Below, in pieces: positions 5,682 to 6,867 of a DNA stretch of 6,867 nucleotides. The stretch is from Oscillospiraceae bacterium. GTDB taxonomy: Bacteria; Bacillota; Clostridia; Oscillospirales; Ruminococcaceae. The notes beneath the pieces were generated by a model. It did not search any database and had not been told where the DNA came from. It saw only the letters and a program-made list of their open reading frames with translations. Numbering within the stretch: position 1 is the stretch's first letter; each line of letters starts with the position of its first letter. Both the position numbers and the translations under genes were made by a program. The stretch covers positions 1 through 6,867 of the forward strand of contig CAAEOA010000193.1 in NCBI GenBank assembly GCA_900757485.1, given 5' to 3'.

Positions 5682-5942
5682 TTGAAAAAAACCATTGTAA
5701 ATGTTTCATTTGAGGATCAAAAACTGTTCGCTGCCAAACTGTATATGGAACAGAAAGGGCTGTCTTTTGAGGATGAAATGAGCAAAGCCGCCGATGCGCT
5801 CTATGGGAAATATGTTCCGGCTAATGTGCGGGAATTTCTAGAAATGAGCGCGGACAGCCAGCCGGCAGCAAAGCCGAAAAGGACACAATCTGTTTCTTCT
5901 GCTGTGGGCGCTGCCCCTGTTGCGGACGGTGATGCCGATTGA
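5682..5942 (+). CDS. DUF6103-like small protein, 86 aa
   Basis: The sequence begins MKKTIVNVSFEDQKLFAAKL and contains LSFEDEMSKAADALYGKYVP and ANVREFLEM, the pattern I associate with the DUF6103 family of Firmicute mobile elements. The first 20 residues form a beta strand then a helix, as in ribbon-helix-helix-like small proteins, so DNA or protein binding is possible but unproven. The last 30 residues are Ala/Pro/Ser-rich and probably disordered. The start is TTG. Its stop TGA (5940-5942) overlaps the TTG start of the amidoligase gene (5939-5941), which implies translational coupling and a shared function. Confidence 0.78.
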   Translation: MKKTIVNVSFEDQKLFAAKLYMEQKGLSFEDEMSKAADALYGKYVPANVREFLEMSADSQPAAKPKRTQSVSSAVGAAPVADGDAD

Positions 5943-6867
5943 GAAATCAGAATTTCGGGATTGAAATAGAGATGACCGGTCTGACAAGGGCGGCAGCGGC
6001 GCAGATTATTGCCGGATATTTTAATACCACAGCGACTCACGTGGGCGGCGGATATGACACCTATACGGTTCGGGATGACAGAAATCGGCAATGGAAGCTA
6101 GTGAGTGATTCATCCATTCGATGTCAGAGTAGGGGAACCCGGGCGGCGGGAAGCCAGTACGCGGTGGAATTTGTATCCCCCATCTGTCAGTATGCGGATA
6201 TTGAAACCATACAGGAATTGGTACGTAAACTGCGTGCGGGAGGCGCGAAAGTCAACGACTCCTGTGGACTGCACGTCCACGTTGATTCATCTTCCCACAC
6301 ACCGAAAACACTGCGTAATATTGTCAACATCATGGCTTCGAAAGAGGATATGCTCTACAAAGCCTTGCAGGTGGATGTGGAACGGGAGCATTACTGCCAG
6401 AAAGCAGACACACGATTTCTTGATGAGATGAATCAAAAGCGCCCGACTACCATGCAGGCTGTGGAAGAAATGTGGTACAACGGGCGGGGCGGCAGATATC
6501 TTCATTATGATGACAGCCGCTATCATGCGCTCAATCTCCATAGCGTGTTTTCAAAAGGAACAATAGAATTTCGACTGTTCAATTCCACCCTCCATGCCGG
6601 TGAGGTCAAATCATATATCCAACTTTGTCTGGCCATCAGTCATCAGGCGCTGATACAAAAAGGTGCGTCCCGAATCAAAACGCAGAGTCCGAATGAAAAA
6701 TATACCTTCCGCACATGGCTGCTGCGGTTGGGACTCATTGGAGATGAGTTCAAAACCGCCAGGCAGCATCTGCTGAAGAATCTTGACGGAAACATTGCGT
6801 GGCGGGATCCGGCAGAGGCAGCAGCGCAAAAAGAGAGGCTGGCTGCCAAACGTCTTGTCGAACAGCA
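5939..6867 (+). CDS. Amidoligase family protein (glutamine synthetase-like fold), 3' end outside the window
   Basis: 309 codons are visible without a stop. The N-terminus RNQNFGIEIEMTG carries the metal- and ATP-site acidic residues (E9, E11). Further family landmarks are GLHVHVD (H112, H114, D116) and HALNLHSVF followed by GTIEFRLFNSTLHAGEVKSY (E210, R212). These fit the amidoligase (COOH-NH2 ligase) family, related to glutamine synthetase and predicted to form amide or peptide bonds using ATP. Substrates are unknown; in published genome-context work such enzymes often neighbour gamma-glutamylcyclotransferase-like proteins, which may lie beyond the window. The start must be TTG 5939: an in-frame TGA lies at 5930-5932, the two codons between are TGC and CGA, and the next start, ATG 5972, would remove the conserved N-terminus. 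The start overlaps the preceding stop. Only a weak ribosome binding site (GGACGG, 5924-5929) precedes it, so coupling is likely. A Glu/Ala/Arg-rich helix begins at the window end. Confidence 0.88.
   Translation, partial: MRNQNFGIEIEMTGLTRAAAAQIIAGYFNTTATHVGGGYDTYTVRDDRNRQWKLVSDSSIRCQSRGTRAAGSQYAVEFVSPICQYADIETIQELVRKLRAGGAKVNDSCGLHVHVDSSSHTPKTLRNIVNIMASKEDMLYKALQVDVEREHYCQKADTRFLDEMNQKRPTTMQAVEEMWYNGRGGRYLHYDDSRYHALNLHSVFSKGTIEFRLFNSTLHAGEVKSYIQLCLAISHQALIQKGASRIKTQSPNEKYTFRTWLLRLGLIGDEFKTARQHLLKNLDGNIAWRDPAEAAAQKERLAAKRLVEQ

Noticed and set aside
6105..6431. A + strand ORF of 108 codons inside the amidoligase region
   Set aside because: It is out of frame with the amidoligase, whose frame carries the family motifs across the same bases.

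Overview
The window reads as part of the transfer region and neighbouring cargo of an integrative and conjugative element (or conjugative plasmid) from a low-to-mid GC Firmicute, most likely a gut Clostridia (Oscillospiraceae/Lachnospiraceae-like). The basis is a complete Gram-positive-type VirB4 ATPase, strong AGGAGG/GAGGTG ribosome binding sites, several TTG starts, and small proteins (a DUF6103-like protein, a protein starting MSTRSYIA, an amidoligase) that I recognise from clostridial mobile elements. No integrase, relaxase, origin, tRNA, rRNA, CRISPR array or insertion sequence is visible. All supported genes are on the + strand.

Left part (1-846): the 3' end of an unidentified gene with an acidic tail, an intrinsic-terminator-like hairpin, then a 209-residue conjugation-associated protein with a TTG start. 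Middle (about 850-2560): a self-contained cassette with a perfect-hexamer promoter (TTGACA, 18 bp, TATAAT), a HipA-like kinase with an extra N-terminal module, and a strong bidirectional terminator. It sits between two transfer genes and looks like inserted cargo. Right of it (2563-4435) is the VirB4 ATPase, whose ribosome binding site lies in the 3' arm of an 11-bp hairpin.

Right part (4436-6867): a 151-bp gap rich in inverted repeats, then a four-gene run. It holds a single-pass membrane protein that looks like the N-terminal part of the element-borne NlpC/P60 cell-wall hydrolase without its catalytic domain, the MSTRSYIA-type protein of unknown function, a DUF6103-like small protein, and an amidoligase translationally coupled to it and cut by the window end.

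Working together: VirB4 and the 209-residue protein, possibly with the membrane protein, would belong to the mating channel. The HipA-like kinase is probably a host- or competitor-directed toxin or stress regulator with independent expression. The last three genes form an accessory module of unknown role around a peptide- or amide-forming enzyme. The least ordinary signals are the in-frame internal ribosome binding site and start in the kinase gene, the hairpin over the virB4 ribosome binding site, and the membrane anchor without its hydrolase.
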